Source: Symbioplanes lichenis (lineage in GTDB: Bacteria > Actinomycetota > Actinomycetes > Mycobacteriales > Micromonosporaceae). From it: 64,000 nt of DNA. Position numbers and translations under genes: made by a program. Shown here piece after piece: positions 1-7,904 of the stretch. Below the pieces are notes generated by a model. The model ran no database searches. It saw only the letters and a program-made list of their open reading frames with translations, and was not told the origin of the DNA. Numbering within the stretch: position 1 is the stretch's first letter; the number at the start of each line of letters is the position of its first letter. The DNA is taken from assembly GCF_030709675.1 (NCBI RefSeq), contig NZ_JAUZQD010000005.1, forward strand, positions 310,001 through 374,000, in the 5' to 3' direction.

Positions 1-1245
1 TGCCGCCCCGACGCCGCGCCCGGCTCACCCGAGTGGGACGTCCGGGCCGACGTCGTCGGTCGCGCCGTCCGGTTGATCGGCGACGGCGTCGTGGACCGCG
101 AGGGCGTACCGGGCCTGGCCGCCCGGCTGGGATACACCGAGCGTCACCTCCACCGCATGCTGTCGGAGGAGCTCGGCGCCGGCCCGCTCGCGCTGGCTCG
201 CGCCCAGCGCGCCCAGACCGCCCGCATCCTGGTGGAAACGACCTCGCTCAGCTTCGCCGAGATCGCCTTCGCGGCCGGCTTCGGCAGCGTCCGCCAATTC
301 AACGACACGATCCAGGACGTGTACGCCCGCTCACCCACCCAGCTGCGCACCACCCGCCCCAGCCGCCTGACCGAGGCCGGCACGATCACGGTCCGGCTCG
401 CATACCGGGCGCCCCTGCACGCGGAAGCGCTGCTCGGCTTCTTGCGGGCGCGCTCGCTGCCCGGCACCGAGGACGTGGACGCCACGACGTTCAGCAAGGC
501 GCTGCAACTGCCGCACGCCACCGGCATCGTCGCGCTGACCCCGGCCGAGCGGTTCGTTTCCGCGACACTGCGGCTGGAGGACGTACGAGATCTGGCGCCC
601 GCGGTGGCCCGTTGCCGGCGGCTGCTCGACCTGGACGCGGACCCGGTCGCCGTCGACGACACGCTGGCCGCGGATCCCGCGCTGACAGCGCTTGTCCGGT
701 CCGAGCCCGGTGTCCGGGTGCCCCGCGCGACCGACGGCTTCGAACTCGCCGTCCGCGCAGTGGTCGGCCAGCAGGTCTCGGTCGCCGGCGCGCGCACCAC
801 TTTGCGCCGCCTGCTCCGAGCCGTGCCCCCGGCACCTGACGCCGAGCCGTCGCCCGAAGGCGAACCGCTCCGCCCCTTCCCCCAGGCCGCCGTCGTCGCG
901 AACCTGCCCGACGCGGCATTCCGCATGCCGGCCGCCCGCCGCGCGAGCCTGCGTGCACTTGCCGAGGCAGTAGCCGACGGCAAGCTCTCCCTCGACCCGG
1001 GCGCCGACCGTGACGAGGCCGTCGCGCACTTGCAAGGCCTGCCCGGCATCGGCTCCTGGACGGCCGGATACATCGCGATGCGCGCGATCGGCGACCCGGA
1101 CGTCTTCCTGCCCACCGATCTCGCAGCCCGGCGCGGCGCCCGCGCGCTCGGCCTGCCCGACTCACCCGCCGCGCTCGGCTCCCGAGCGGCAGCCTGGCGG
1201 CCCTGGCGCTCGTACGCCCTGATGCGACTCTGGAGGTCAGCATGA
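1..1245 (+). CDS. alkA: Ada/AlkA-like fusion: AraC-type HTH plus 3-methyladenine DNA glycosylase II (5' partial)
   Basis: The frame is open from base 1, so the N-terminus lies outside the window; 414 residues are visible. The first codons read CRPD, which looks like the last zinc-ligand Cys of an Ada metal-binding domain. An AraC-type helix-turn-helix follows (about residues 20-100, with LGYTERHLHRML and IAFAAGFGSVRQFN), then an AlkA N-terminal domain and a HhH-GPD glycosylase domain. The helix-hairpin-helix is LPGIGSWTAGYIA; in FLPTDLAARRG the Asp aligns with catalytic Asp238 of E. coli AlkA. The family excises alkylated bases and regulates the adaptive response. The stop overlaps the ogt start by 4 bases (ATGA), so the two alkylation repair genes are translationally coupled. 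Confidence 0.93.
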   Translation, partial: CRPDAAPGSPEWDVRADVVGRAVRLIGDGVVDREGVPGLAARLGYTERHLHRMLSEELGAGPLALARAQRAQTARILVETTSLSFAEIAFAAGFGSVRQFNDTIQDVYARSPTQLRTTRPSRLTEAGTITVRLAYRAPLHAEALLGFLRARSLPGTEDVDATTFSKALQLPHATGIVALTPAERFVSATLRLEDVRDLAPAVARCRRLLDLDADPVAVDDTLAADPALTALVRSEPGVRVPRATDGFELAVRAVVGQQVSVAGARTTLRRLLRAVPPAPDAEPSPEGEPLRPFPQAAVVANLPDAAFRMPAARRASLRALAEAVADGKLSLDPGADRDEAVAHLQGLPGIGSWTAGYIAMRAIGDPDVFLPTDLAARRGARALGLPDSPAALGSRAAAWRPWRSYALMRLWRSA

Positions 1246-1736
1246 TCCGCAGCACCACGCTGGACACCCCGGCCGGCCCTTTCACCTATCTGACCAGCGA
1301 CGCGGGCGCAGTCCGGGCAGCCGGCTTCACGACGTCGGCGGATGCTCTGCTGCCGCTCGTGCACCCGAGCCTGCGAGACGAGGTCCGGCCCGCAACCGCA
1401 CCGGGCCCGGCGGGCGAGGCGGTACGCGCATATCTGACAGGCGACCTCACGGCCCTCGACAGTGTCGTGGTCGAGCAGCACACCACCGGCCCCTTCACCG
1501 AGTACGCGTGGCGGGTCATGCGCGACATCAAGCCCGGCGCGCCGGTGACTTATCGGGGCTTCGCCGAGCTGGCCGGACGGCCGGCGGCGATCCGGGCCGC
1601 CGCCGCCGCGTGTGCCCGCAACGCCGTGGCGCTCTTCGTCCCGTGCCACCGGGTCCTCGGCACCGACGGCACCCTGCGGGGCTACCGGTGGGGGCTCGGG
1701 GTCAAGACGTGGCTCCTCGATCACGAACGCGCCTGA
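1242..1736 (+). CDS. ogt: Methylated-DNA--[protein]-cysteine S-methyltransferase (Ogt type)
   Basis: 164 residues, normal for Ogt/MGMT. It transfers the O6-alkyl group of guanine to its own cysteine. The active-site motif PCHRV is present with Cys135, preceded by the DNA-binding wing region (VTYRGFAELAGRPAAIRAAAAA) and followed by GYRWGLGVKTWLLDHE. The ATG overlaps the stop of the upstream alkA-type gene by 4 bases, so both are probably expressed together under the Ada-like regulator. The start is fixed by that overlap. The protein carries no regulatory fusion of its own. Confidence 0.95.
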   Translation: MIRSTTLDTPAGPFTYLTSDAGAVRAAGFTTSADALLPLVHPSLRDEVRPATAPGPAGEAVRAYLTGDLTALDSVVVEQHTTGPFTEYAWRVMRDIKPGAPVTYRGFAELAGRPAAIRAAAAACARNAVALFVPCHRVLGTDGTLRGYRWGLGVKTWLLDHERA

Positions 1737-1766
1737 AAGTTCCTGGCACCGGGCCGTGCGGGGCTC

Positions 1767-1772
1767 TAATGT
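1767..1772 (+). promoter_or_regulatory. -10 box of a leaderless valS promoter
   Basis: TAATGT lies exactly 6 bases before the valS ATG at 1779, the geometry expected for a leaderless transcript. No Shine-Dalgarno sequence is seen and no convincing -35 element is visible. Confidence 0.55.
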
Positions 1773-1778
1773 CGCGGG

Positions 1779-4307
1779 ATGACCGACACGGAGAAGTTCG
1801 CGCGCGGTCTCCCCGAGCGGCCGTCCCTGGACGGGCTCGAGGAGAAGTGGTCGCGCCACTGGCAGGAGGAAGGAACGTATGCGTTCGACCGCTCGAAGGA
1901 GCGCGCGGACGTGTACGCGATCGACACGCCTCCGCCGACCGTATCGGGCGAGCTGCACATGGGGCACGTCTTCTCGTACACCCACACCGACACGGTCGCG
2001 CGGTTCCAGCGGATGCGCGGCAAGGCCGTCTTCTACCCCATGGGCTGGGACGACAACGGGCTGCCCACCGAGCGCCGGGTGCAGAACGTCTATGGCGTCT
2101 ACTGTGACCCGTCGCTGCCCTTCGACCCCGAGTGGCAGCCGCCGGCGAAGCCGCCCAAGCCGGCCGTCGGCGTGTCGCGGCGCAACTTCGTCGAGCTGTG
2201 CAACCGGCTGACCGCCGAGGACGAGAAGGCCTTCGAGGCGGTGTGGCGGCGGCTCGGCCTGTCCGTCGACTGGGGCCTGACCTACACGACCATCGGGCGG
2301 CGGGCGCAGGCCGTCTCGCAGCGCGCCTTCCTGGACAATCTCGCGCGCGGGGAGGCGTACCAGTCGGAGGCCCCCACGCTGTGGGACGTCGGCTTCCGCA
2401 CCGCCGTCGCGCAGGCCGAGATCGAGGATCGTGAGCGCCCGGGTGCGTACCACCGGCTGCGCTTCCACGGCCCGGACGGGCCGGTCGAGATCGACACCAC
2501 CCGGCCCGAGCTGCTCCCGGCCTGTGTCGCACTGGTCTGCGCGGAGGGCAACCCCCTGGTGGGCCAGACCGTCCGCACGCCCTTCTTCGACGTCGAAGTT
2601 CCCGTGTACGCCCACCCGCTCGCCGACCCCGACAAGGGCACCGGCATCGCCATGGTCTGCACGTTCGGTGACCTGACCGACGTGACCTGGTGGCGTGACC
2701 TGCAGCTCGACACGCGCGTGGTGCTCGGGCGCGACGGCCGTTTCCTGCCCGACCGCCCGGCCGGGGTCCCCGAGGCCGCCTATCAGCAGTTCGCCGGCCT
2801 GACGGTCAACGCCGCGCGGCGCGAGATCGTGCGCATCCTGACCGAGACGGGTGACCTGCTCGGCGAGCCGCGGCCGATCAGTCACCCGGTGAAGTTCTAC
2901 GAGAAGGGCGACTCGCCGCTGGAGATCGTCACCAGCCGCCAGTGGTTCCTGCGCGACGGCGGCCGGGACACCGCGCTGCGCGACGAGCTGCTCAAACGGG
3001 GCCGGGCGCTGCAGTGGGTGCCCGAGCACATGCGGCACCGCTACGAGCACTGGGTCGGCGGCCTGACCGGCGACTGGCTGATCAGCCGGCAGCGCTTCTT
3101 CGGCGTGCCGTTCCCGGTCTGGTACAAGCTCGACGACGCCGGCGAGCCGGACTACGACCAGCTGCTCATGCCGGATGTCTCGGCGCTGCCGGTCGATCCG
3201 TCGTCGGAGTGCCCGCCCGGCTACGACGAGACGCAGCGCGACGTGCCCAGTGGCTTCACCGCCGACCCGGACGTCATGGACACCTGGGCGACCTCCTCGC
3301 TGACGCCGCAGATCGTCGGCGGCTGGGGCGAGGACGAGGACCTGTTCCGCCGGGTCTTCCCGATGGACCTGCGCCCGCAGGGTCAGGACATCATCCGCAC
3401 CTGGCTCTTCGACACGGTGGTCCGCTCGAACTTCGAGCACGACACGCTGCCGTGGCGCACGACCGTCCAGTCGGGCTGGATCCTCGACCCGGACCACAAG
3501 AAGATGTCCAAGACCAAGGGCAATGTCGTCACCCCGACCGCGCTGCTGGAGCAGAGCGGCTCGGACGCGGTGCGTTACTGGGCGGCGAACGGGCGGCCCG
3601 GCGCCGACCTGGCCTTCGACCCGTCGCAGATCAAGGTCGGCCGGCGGCTCGCCACCAAGCTGCTCAACGCCTCCCGCTTCGCCCTGGGCCTCGGCGCGGC
3701 GGACGCCCTGCGGCAGCCGGTCACCGCGGCGCTGGACCGGGCGATGCTGGCCCGGCTGGCCACCGTGGTCGAGGAGGCGACGCAGGCCTTCGACGCCTAC
3801 GACCACACGACCGCGCTCACCGTCACGGAGTCGTTCTTCTGGACGTTCTGCGACGACTACATCGAGCTGGTCAAGGACCGCGCCTACGCCCCGGGGCCCG
3901 CGGGCGACTCGGCGCGCGCCTCCCTGGCGGCGGGCCTGTCGGTGTTGCTGCGGCTCTTCGCGCCGTTCCTGCCCTTCGCCACCGAGGAGATCTGGTCCTG
4001 GTGGCGTTACGGCTCGGTGCACCAGTCGACGTGGCCGACCCGCTACGAGCTGACCCGTGTCGCCCCGGACGGCGACGCCACGCTGCTCGACCTGGCGGGC
4101 GAGGCGCTGCGCCAGATCCGCAAGGCCAAGTCCGACCGCAAGCTGTCGATGAAGGCGGAGGTGCCGCTGGCCGAGGCGCTCGGCCCGGCGGCGCTGCTCG
4201 ACCGGCTCGCCTCGGTGGAGGGTGACGTCAAGGCGGCCGGCCGCATCGGGAAGCTCGACATGCTGGCCGACCGCACGCCGGAGCTGGTCATCGTCTGCGG
4301 TTTCTAA
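1779..4307 (+). CDS. valS: Valine--tRNA ligase
   Basis: 842 residues. A class I aminoacyl-tRNA synthetase that charges tRNA-Val. The HIGH signature is HMGH at residues 60-63 (PPPTVSGELHMGH) and the KMSKS loop is KMSKT at 575-579. The CP1 editing domain lies between them and an anticodon-binding domain follows (about 640-780). The protein ends in LVIVCGF and shows no C-terminal coiled-coil arm of the kind found in E. coli ValS, so it belongs to a shorter ValS subtype. The start is supported by TAATGT 6 bases upstream. A strong hairpin terminator follows the gene. It is the only aminoacyl-tRNA synthetase here; whether a second ValS exists cannot be judged. Confidence 0.95.
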   Translation: MTDTEKFARGLPERPSLDGLEEKWSRHWQEEGTYAFDRSKERADVYAIDTPPPTVSGELHMGHVFSYTHTDTVARFQRMRGKAVFYPMGWDDNGLPTERRVQNVYGVYCDPSLPFDPEWQPPAKPPKPAVGVSRRNFVELCNRLTAEDEKAFEAVWRRLGLSVDWGLTYTTIGRRAQAVSQRAFLDNLARGEAYQSEAPTLWDVGFRTAVAQAEIEDRERPGAYHRLRFHGPDGPVEIDTTRPELLPACVALVCAEGNPLVGQTVRTPFFDVEVPVYAHPLADPDKGTGIAMVCTFGDLTDVTWWRDLQLDTRVVLGRDGRFLPDRPAGVPEAAYQQFAGLTVNAARREIVRILTETGDLLGEPRPISHPVKFYEKGDSPLEIVTSRQWFLRDGGRDTALRDELLKRGRALQWVPEHMRHRYEHWVGGLTGDWLISRQRFFGVPFPVWYKLDDAGEPDYDQLLMPDVSALPVDPSSECPPGYDETQRDVPSGFTADPDVMDTWATSSLTPQIVGGWGEDEDLFRRVFPMDLRPQGQDIIRTWLFDTVVRSNFEHDTLPWRTTVQSGWILDPDHKKMSKTKGNVVTPTALLEQSGSDAVRYWAANGRPGADLAFDPSQIKVGRRLATKLLNASRFALGLGAADALRQPVTAALDRAMLARLATVVEEATQAFDAYDHTTALTVTESFFWTFCDDYIELVKDRAYAPGPAGDSARASLAAGLSVLLRLFAPFLPFATEEIWSWWRYGSVHQSTWPTRYELTRVAPDGDATLLDLAGEALRQIRKAKSDRKLSMKAEVPLAEALGPAALLDRLASVEGDVKAAGRIGKLDMLADRTPELVIVCGF

Positions 4308-4326
4308 ACCGTCCAATGTGTAGCCG

Positions 4327-4358
4327 AGCGGTGCCCGGGGTACGTCCCGGGCACCGCT
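4327..4358 (+). terminator. Hairpin terminator after valS
   Basis: A perfect 13-bp stem (AGCGGTGCCCGGG at 4327-4339 pairing with 4346-4358) with a 6-base loop starts 20 bases after the valS stop. There is no long T tract, as is common for actinobacterial terminators. Confidence 0.8.
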
Positions 4359-4449
4359 TGCCGCACGTGGACGGGGGTTCACCACGACCGGCACCGACCC
4401 GATTCCGGACAGGGCCGAGCTGCGCGAGCGCGCGGCGAAGCGCGTTCGC

Positions 4450-4971
4450 ATGTTCTCGCTGGTGCCCGCCATTGCCGCCGCCGCGACGGTCCTGGCCTTC
4501 GGCCTCGGCTTGTCGGCCGACCGCTCCCTCGGCGCCCGGGGCTGGACCTTCATCGGCGTGGGCCTGCTGCTGGTCGTCGCCGGGGCCACCGCCGTCGTGC
4601 TGGTCATCCGGCGCCGTCTCGACAATCCCGAGCTGGTGGCGGGCCTCGACCGGCCGTCCCAGCGCGACGTGGCCCGCGCGCTGCGGAACGGGCGCACGGA
4701 CGACCCGCGGATCGACGCGATCATCCGGCAGAGCGCCCCGCGGGTCATCAGCACGCGCTGGGTCATCGTCGTCTTCGCCCTCGTGGCGGCCCTCGACGTG
4801 TACCTGGCGGCCGAGGAGATCGCCGACCGGGACTGGAACGGACTCGTCCTGCGCCTGGCTTCCGCTGTCCTGTTCACGCTGTTCGCCGCCTATCAGTGGA
4901 CCCAGGTGCGCCGCTACCGCGCCTACGTTCGCCAAGAAGGGCCTGCGTGGCCCGCGGACACGGCAGCATAG
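4450..4971 (+). CDS. Membrane protein of unknown function (start uncertain)
   Basis: 173 residues from the ATG. I do not recognise the family. Four hydrophobic segments are visible: two near the N-terminus (about 3-22 and 31-52) and two more near 100-117 and 135-150, separated by a polar loop rich in Arg/Asp. The reading frame stays open upstream to 4324 and reads a plausible polar cytoplasmic leader (ending ELRERAAKRVR), but contains no ATG, GTG or TTG before 4450; only ATT (4402) and CTG (4420) occur. The true protein may therefore be longer with a rare start codon. The stop is 5 bases before the next gene, suggesting an operon. Confidence 0.7.
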   Translation: MFSLVPAIAAAATVLAFGLGLSADRSLGARGWTFIGVGLLLVVAGATAVVLVIRRRLDNPELVAGLDRPSQRDVARALRNGRTDDPRIDAIIRQSAPRVISTRWVIVVFALVAALDVYLAAEEIADRDWNGLVLRLASAVLFTLFAAYQWTQVRRYRAYVRQEGPAWPADTAA

Positions 4972-4976
4972 GAGCC

Positions 4977-5516
4977 ATGTCCATCCCGCCGGAGGAGGTC
5001 GAGGCGCCCGCCCGGGACGCTGTGCTGTTCCGCTCGCACCCGCTGCGGACGTTCGCCGTCATCTTCGCCGCCCTCCTCGTCTCCTACGTCGCTGTGTCGC
5101 CGCTCGTGGCCTGGCTGCTGGGCGCTCCCGCCGAGTCGTGGTGGGAGACCCTGGTGGAGGGGCTGGCGATCGCCGTGATCACGTCCGGCCTCTACGGCGT
5201 GACCGCGCGCTCCTCGCTGCGGACCTGGGTGCGGTCGTCGTCGGCCGGCCTGGAGCTGGCCGCACAGGGCAGCGACCCCGTCCTGCTGGCCTGGCCGGAC
5301 ATCGACCACGCCGTCATCCGCCGTGACGGCTTCCGGATGATCCTGGACGTCACGCCGGTGGACCTGGACCGCGTCCACCCCGTCTCCGAGGAGGACGAGG
5401 GCTGGCCCGCGCTCCTGCAGGAGCCGGACGGCAGCACGGCCTTCACCGCCGACCTGACCCAGGTGTGGCCCGGCCCCCGCGCCCTGCGCCGCGAGCTGGC
5501 CCGTCACCTCGGCTAG
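4977..5516 (+). CDS. Membrane protein with cytoplasmic PH-like domain, unknown function
   Basis: 179 residues from the ATG at 4977. There are two transmembrane helices (about 24-46 and 56-76) and a soluble C-terminal half. The C-terminal part (RSSSAGLELAAQGSDPVLLAWPDID ... RMILDVTPVDLDRVHP in outline) looks like a compact beta-rich domain resembling bacterial PH-type folds; this is inference. The gene follows the preceding membrane protein by 5 bases and is probably cotranscribed. It ends tail-to-tail with rmuC, 24 bases away. A longer frame from 4896 exists, but it would overlap the upstream gene and adds only Arg-rich low-value sequence. Confidence 0.7.
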   Translation: MSIPPEEVEAPARDAVLFRSHPLRTFAVIFAALLVSYVAVSPLVAWLLGAPAESWWETLVEGLAIAVITSGLYGVTARSSLRTWVRSSSAGLELAAQGSDPVLLAWPDIDHAVIRRDGFRMILDVTPVDLDRVHPVSEEDEGWPALLQEPDGSTAFTADLTQVWPGPRALRRELARHLG

Positions 5517-5540
5517 CGCCGGCCCCGTCCCGGACGGGCG

Positions 5541-6701
5541 CTAGAAGGGCAGCGTCGGCTTCGCGTCGTCGAGCAGCTCGGGCGCCTGCGGCTGCCGGGG
5601 AGTGACCTCGACCTGGGCCGGGGCGGCCAGCTCCTCGTCGGAGACGCCCATCTCGGCCAGCTTGCGGGCACTGACCAGCACCCGGGACTCCAGCGATCCC
5701 ACAGCCCGGTTGTACGCCGTCACCGCCCCGCCCAGCGACGAGCCCAGCTTGCCCACGTGGTCGCCGAGCGTGGCCAGCCGCCCGTACAGCTCGCGGGCCA
5801 GGCCGTGCACCGCCAGCGCGTTGCGGGCCAGCGCCTCCTGTCGCCACGAGTAGGCGACCGTGCGCAGCAGCGCGACCAGTGTCGCCGGGGTGGCGAGCAC
5901 GACGTTGCGGGTGAAGGCGTGCTCCATGATGCCCGGGTCGCGTTGCAGCGCGGCGTCGAGGAACGGGTCGGCCGGCACGAACAGCACCACGAACTCGGGG
6001 CTCTGGTCGAACGCCGTCCAGTAGGACTTGGCCGCCAGCGCGTCGACATGGCCGCGCAACACGCGGGCGTGCTGGTCGAGGTGCCCGTCGCGGGTGCGCT
6101 CGTCGCGGGCCTCCATCGCCGACAGGTACGCGTCGAAGGGCGCCTTGGCGTCCACGACCACCGACCGCCCGCCGTGCAGCCGCACCACCATGTCCGGCCG
6201 GACGACCTGCCGATCGTTGACCGAGGTCACCTGCTCGGCGAAGTCGCAGTGCTCCAGCAGCCCGGCCGCCTCGACGATGCGCCGGAGCTGGTGCTCACCC
6301 CAGCGGCCCCGCACCTGAGGCGCCCGCAGGGCCGCGACCAGCTGTTTCGTCTCCGTGCGGAGCTCGCCCGAGACCAGGCCCATGGCGCGCACCTGCTCAC
6401 GCAGCTCCGCGTAGGAGTCGACGCGGTCCCGCTCCAGCTCGGCGACCCGCTCCTCGTAGCGGCGCAGGGCGTCGTGCAACGGCGCGACACCGCGGGCGAC
6501 CGCCTCCTGCGACTGGGCCGTGGACTCGTAGGAGAGCGCGCGCAGCGACTGCTCCATCTGCTGCTCGCCCTCGCGCCGGGCCTGGACCGTCGCCTCCAGC
6601 CGCGCGATGTCGGCGGCGGCACGCAACCGTGCCGCCAGCCAGCCCAGGGCGGCGCCGACCGCCAGACAGAGGAGCACGACCGCCAGCGTCGAGAAGGTCA
6701 C
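5541..6701 (-). CDS. rmuC: DNA recombination protein RmuC
   Basis: 386 residues from a GTG. RmuC family proteins limit recombination between inverted repeats and carry a predicted nuclease-like core. An N-terminal membrane anchor (about 5-24) precedes a coiled coil (about 30-115) and the RmuC domain. The conserved landmarks are RGRWGE (131-136), VVDAKAPFDAYL and FVVLFVPADPFLDAAL. The C-terminal tail is Pro/Ala-rich. The GTG at 6701 is chosen because it directly precedes the hydrophobic anchor. Divergent to the next gene with a 54-base gap. The local abundance of hairpin repeats gives such a protein potential substrates, but that link is speculative. Confidence 0.92.
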   Translation of the reverse strand: MTFSTLAVVLLCLAVGAALGWLAARLRAAADIARLEATVQARREGEQQMEQSLRALSYESTAQSQEAVARGVAPLHDALRRYEERVAELERDRVDSYAELREQVRAMGLVSGELRTETKQLVAALRAPQVRGRWGEHQLRRIVEAAGLLEHCDFAEQVTSVNDRQVVRPDMVVRLHGGRSVVVDAKAPFDAYLSAMEARDERTRDGHLDQHARVLRGHVDALAAKSYWTAFDQSPEFVVLFVPADPFLDAALQRDPGIMEHAFTRNVVLATPATLVALLRTVAYSWRQEALARNALAVHGLARELYGRLATLGDHVGKLGSSLGGAVTAYNRAVGSLESRVLVSARKLAEMGVSDEELAAPAQVEVTPRQPQAPELLDDAKPTLPF

Positions 6702-6742
6702 CCTGCGAGCTTGCCAGAGGGGTACGACTTTCCCGGCGCGGG

Positions 6743-6748
6743 TACCGT
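6743..6748 (+). promoter_or_regulatory. -10 box, leaderless promoter
   Basis: TACCGT lies 7 bases before the ATG at 6756, in the short divergent gap with rmuC. The spacing fits a leaderless transcript. Confidence 0.45.
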
Positions 6749-6755
6749 CGGATAC

Positions 6756-7568
6756 ATGAGCGTGTTTCTGCTGCTGGTCGTCCTCGTGCTGCTGGTCGCC
6801 GTCGCCGGGATGGTGGTGGTGGCCCGTCGCGGCGGCGCGGCGCGTGAGCAGCAGCGCCTCGACGACGCCCGGGCCGAGGCCCAGCGCTGGTACGAACGCC
6901 TGGGCGGCCAGGTCATGAACCTCCACGGCGACGACCCCGCGGCCCGCCAGGCCCTGGCCGACGCCGGTGAGCGTTACAACGCAGCCGGTGGTCAGCTGCA
7001 ACAGGCGAAGACGGTCCGGCAGTTCGAGCTGGCCCGCGAGTCGGCCCTGGAAGGGCTCGCCTACATCCGGGCCGCCCGCACCGCTATGGGCCTGGACCCG
7101 GGCCCGGAGCTGCCCGCCCTCAGCGCAACCCAGGGCGCCGGCCAGCTGACCAAGGAGCGTGAGGTCACGGTCCAGGGCCAGCACTACAAGGCCGGGCCGC
7201 AGCCGGGGCCGGACATGCCTTACTACTACCCGGGAGGCCGCGTGCAGGGCCGCCCGGTGCCGGCCGGCTGGTATTCGACGCCGGTGTGGAAGACGGCGCT
7301 CGGCGCGGGCGCCGGCGTGCTCGGCGGCATGCTGATCTTCGACGCGCTTTTCTCGCCGGCCTTCGGCGACATGGGTTACGGCGACGGCTATCAGGACGGC
7401 TTCCAGGACGCGGCCGGCGACTTCGGCGGCAACGACTTCGGCGGGGACCAGGGCGGCGACTTCGGAGGCAACCAGGCCGGCGACTTCGGCGGTGGTGGCG
7501 ACTTCGGTGGTGGTGACTGGGGTGGCGGCGGAGATTTCGGCGGCGGGGACTTCGGCGGCGACTTCTGA
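6756..7568 (+). CDS. Membrane-anchored protein with Gly/Asp/Phe-rich tail, unknown function
   Basis: 270 residues. A single N-terminal transmembrane helix (3-23) is followed by an Arg patch and a helical region (about 28-110) that probably forms a coiled coil, then a linker with PYYYPGG. A second hydrophobic stretch (about 178-192, GAGAGVLGGMLIFDALF) precedes a low-complexity tail (about 205-270) made of GDFGG and GGGDFGG repeats. I do not recognise a catalytic motif. A strong rho-independent terminator follows the stop at 7608. The Gly/Asp/Phe tail resembles phase-separating or surface-interaction sequences, but this is only a compositional observation. Confidence 0.8.
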   Translation: MSVFLLLVVLVLLVAVAGMVVVARRGGAAREQQRLDDARAEAQRWYERLGGQVMNLHGDDPAARQALADAGERYNAAGGQLQQAKTVRQFELARESALEGLAYIRAARTAMGLDPGPELPALSATQGAGQLTKEREVTVQGQHYKAGPQPGPDMPYYYPGGRVQGRPVPAGWYSTPVWKTALGAGAGVLGGMLIFDALFSPAFGDMGYGDGYQDGFQDAAGDFGGNDFGGDQGGDFGGNQAGDFGGGGDFGGGDWGGGGDFGGGDFGGDF

Positions 7569-7607
7569 GCCGTCCGCGCGCCGGGCACGAGTAGAGCAGG
7601 ACATCAT

Positions 7608-7640
7608 CGGTTCCCCCGTTCGTCGGAGACGGGGGAACCG
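7608..7640 (+). terminator. Rho-independent terminator
   Basis: A perfect 12-bp stem (CGGTTCCCCCGT at 7608-7619, partner at 7629-7640) with a 9-base loop is followed by TATGTTTTTC. This is the only hairpin with a clear T tract in the window and it ends the 6756 gene. Confidence 0.9.
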
Positions 7641-7672
7641 TATGTTTTTCCGCCTCCGGCCGGCGGCGGGCC

Positions 7673-7698
7673 TGTGGATAACCGCGGCCTGTGGATAA
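7673..7698. promoter_or_regulatory. Two perfect DnaA boxes
   Basis: TGTGGATAA occurs at 7673-7681 and 7690-7698, 17 bases apart and in the same orientation. Each is the exact complement of the consensus DnaA box TTATCCACA. They sit in non-coding DNA between the terminator and the 35-bp repeats. No dnaA, dnaN or AT-rich unwinding region is nearby, so this is not an origin. Confidence 0.7.
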
Positions 7699-7735
7699 CT
7701 CATCGGACCGCGGGACGGGTCGCTACGCTTCACGA

Positions 7736-7850
7736 ACCCGCGGGCATTCCGGCACCGCGGAGATCACACGACCCGCGGGCAATCCGGCACTGCGGAGATC
7801 ACACGACCCGCGGGCAATCCGGCGCCGCGGAGATCACACGACCCGCGGAC
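7736..7850. repeat. 35-bp tandem repeat, 3.3 copies
   Basis: Copies run 7736-7770, 7771-7805 and 7806-7840, with a 10-base partial copy after. The unit begins ACCCGCGGGCAATCCGGC and ends CGGAGATCACACG. Copies differ at only a few positions. It lies in the 336-base gap 7569-7904 (terminator, DnaA boxes, repeat), downstream of ispH. I see no gene in that gap. Confidence 0.9.
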
Positions 7851-7904
7851 GCAGGCCACTGGCCGCGAGGGAAGGGAGAGCTATGACGTACAGGAAAAAG
7901 AGCG

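Noticed and set aside
144..4877. A 1577-codon open frame on the minus strand opposite alkA, ogt and valS
   Set aside because: Composition artefact of GC-rich DNA: the product is mostly Arg/Gly/Ala with no domain, while the plus strand carries complete, well-known enzymes over the same bases.
7673..7698. Replication origin
   Set aside because: Only two DnaA boxes, no dnaA/dnaN/parAB genes and no AT-rich unwinding element.
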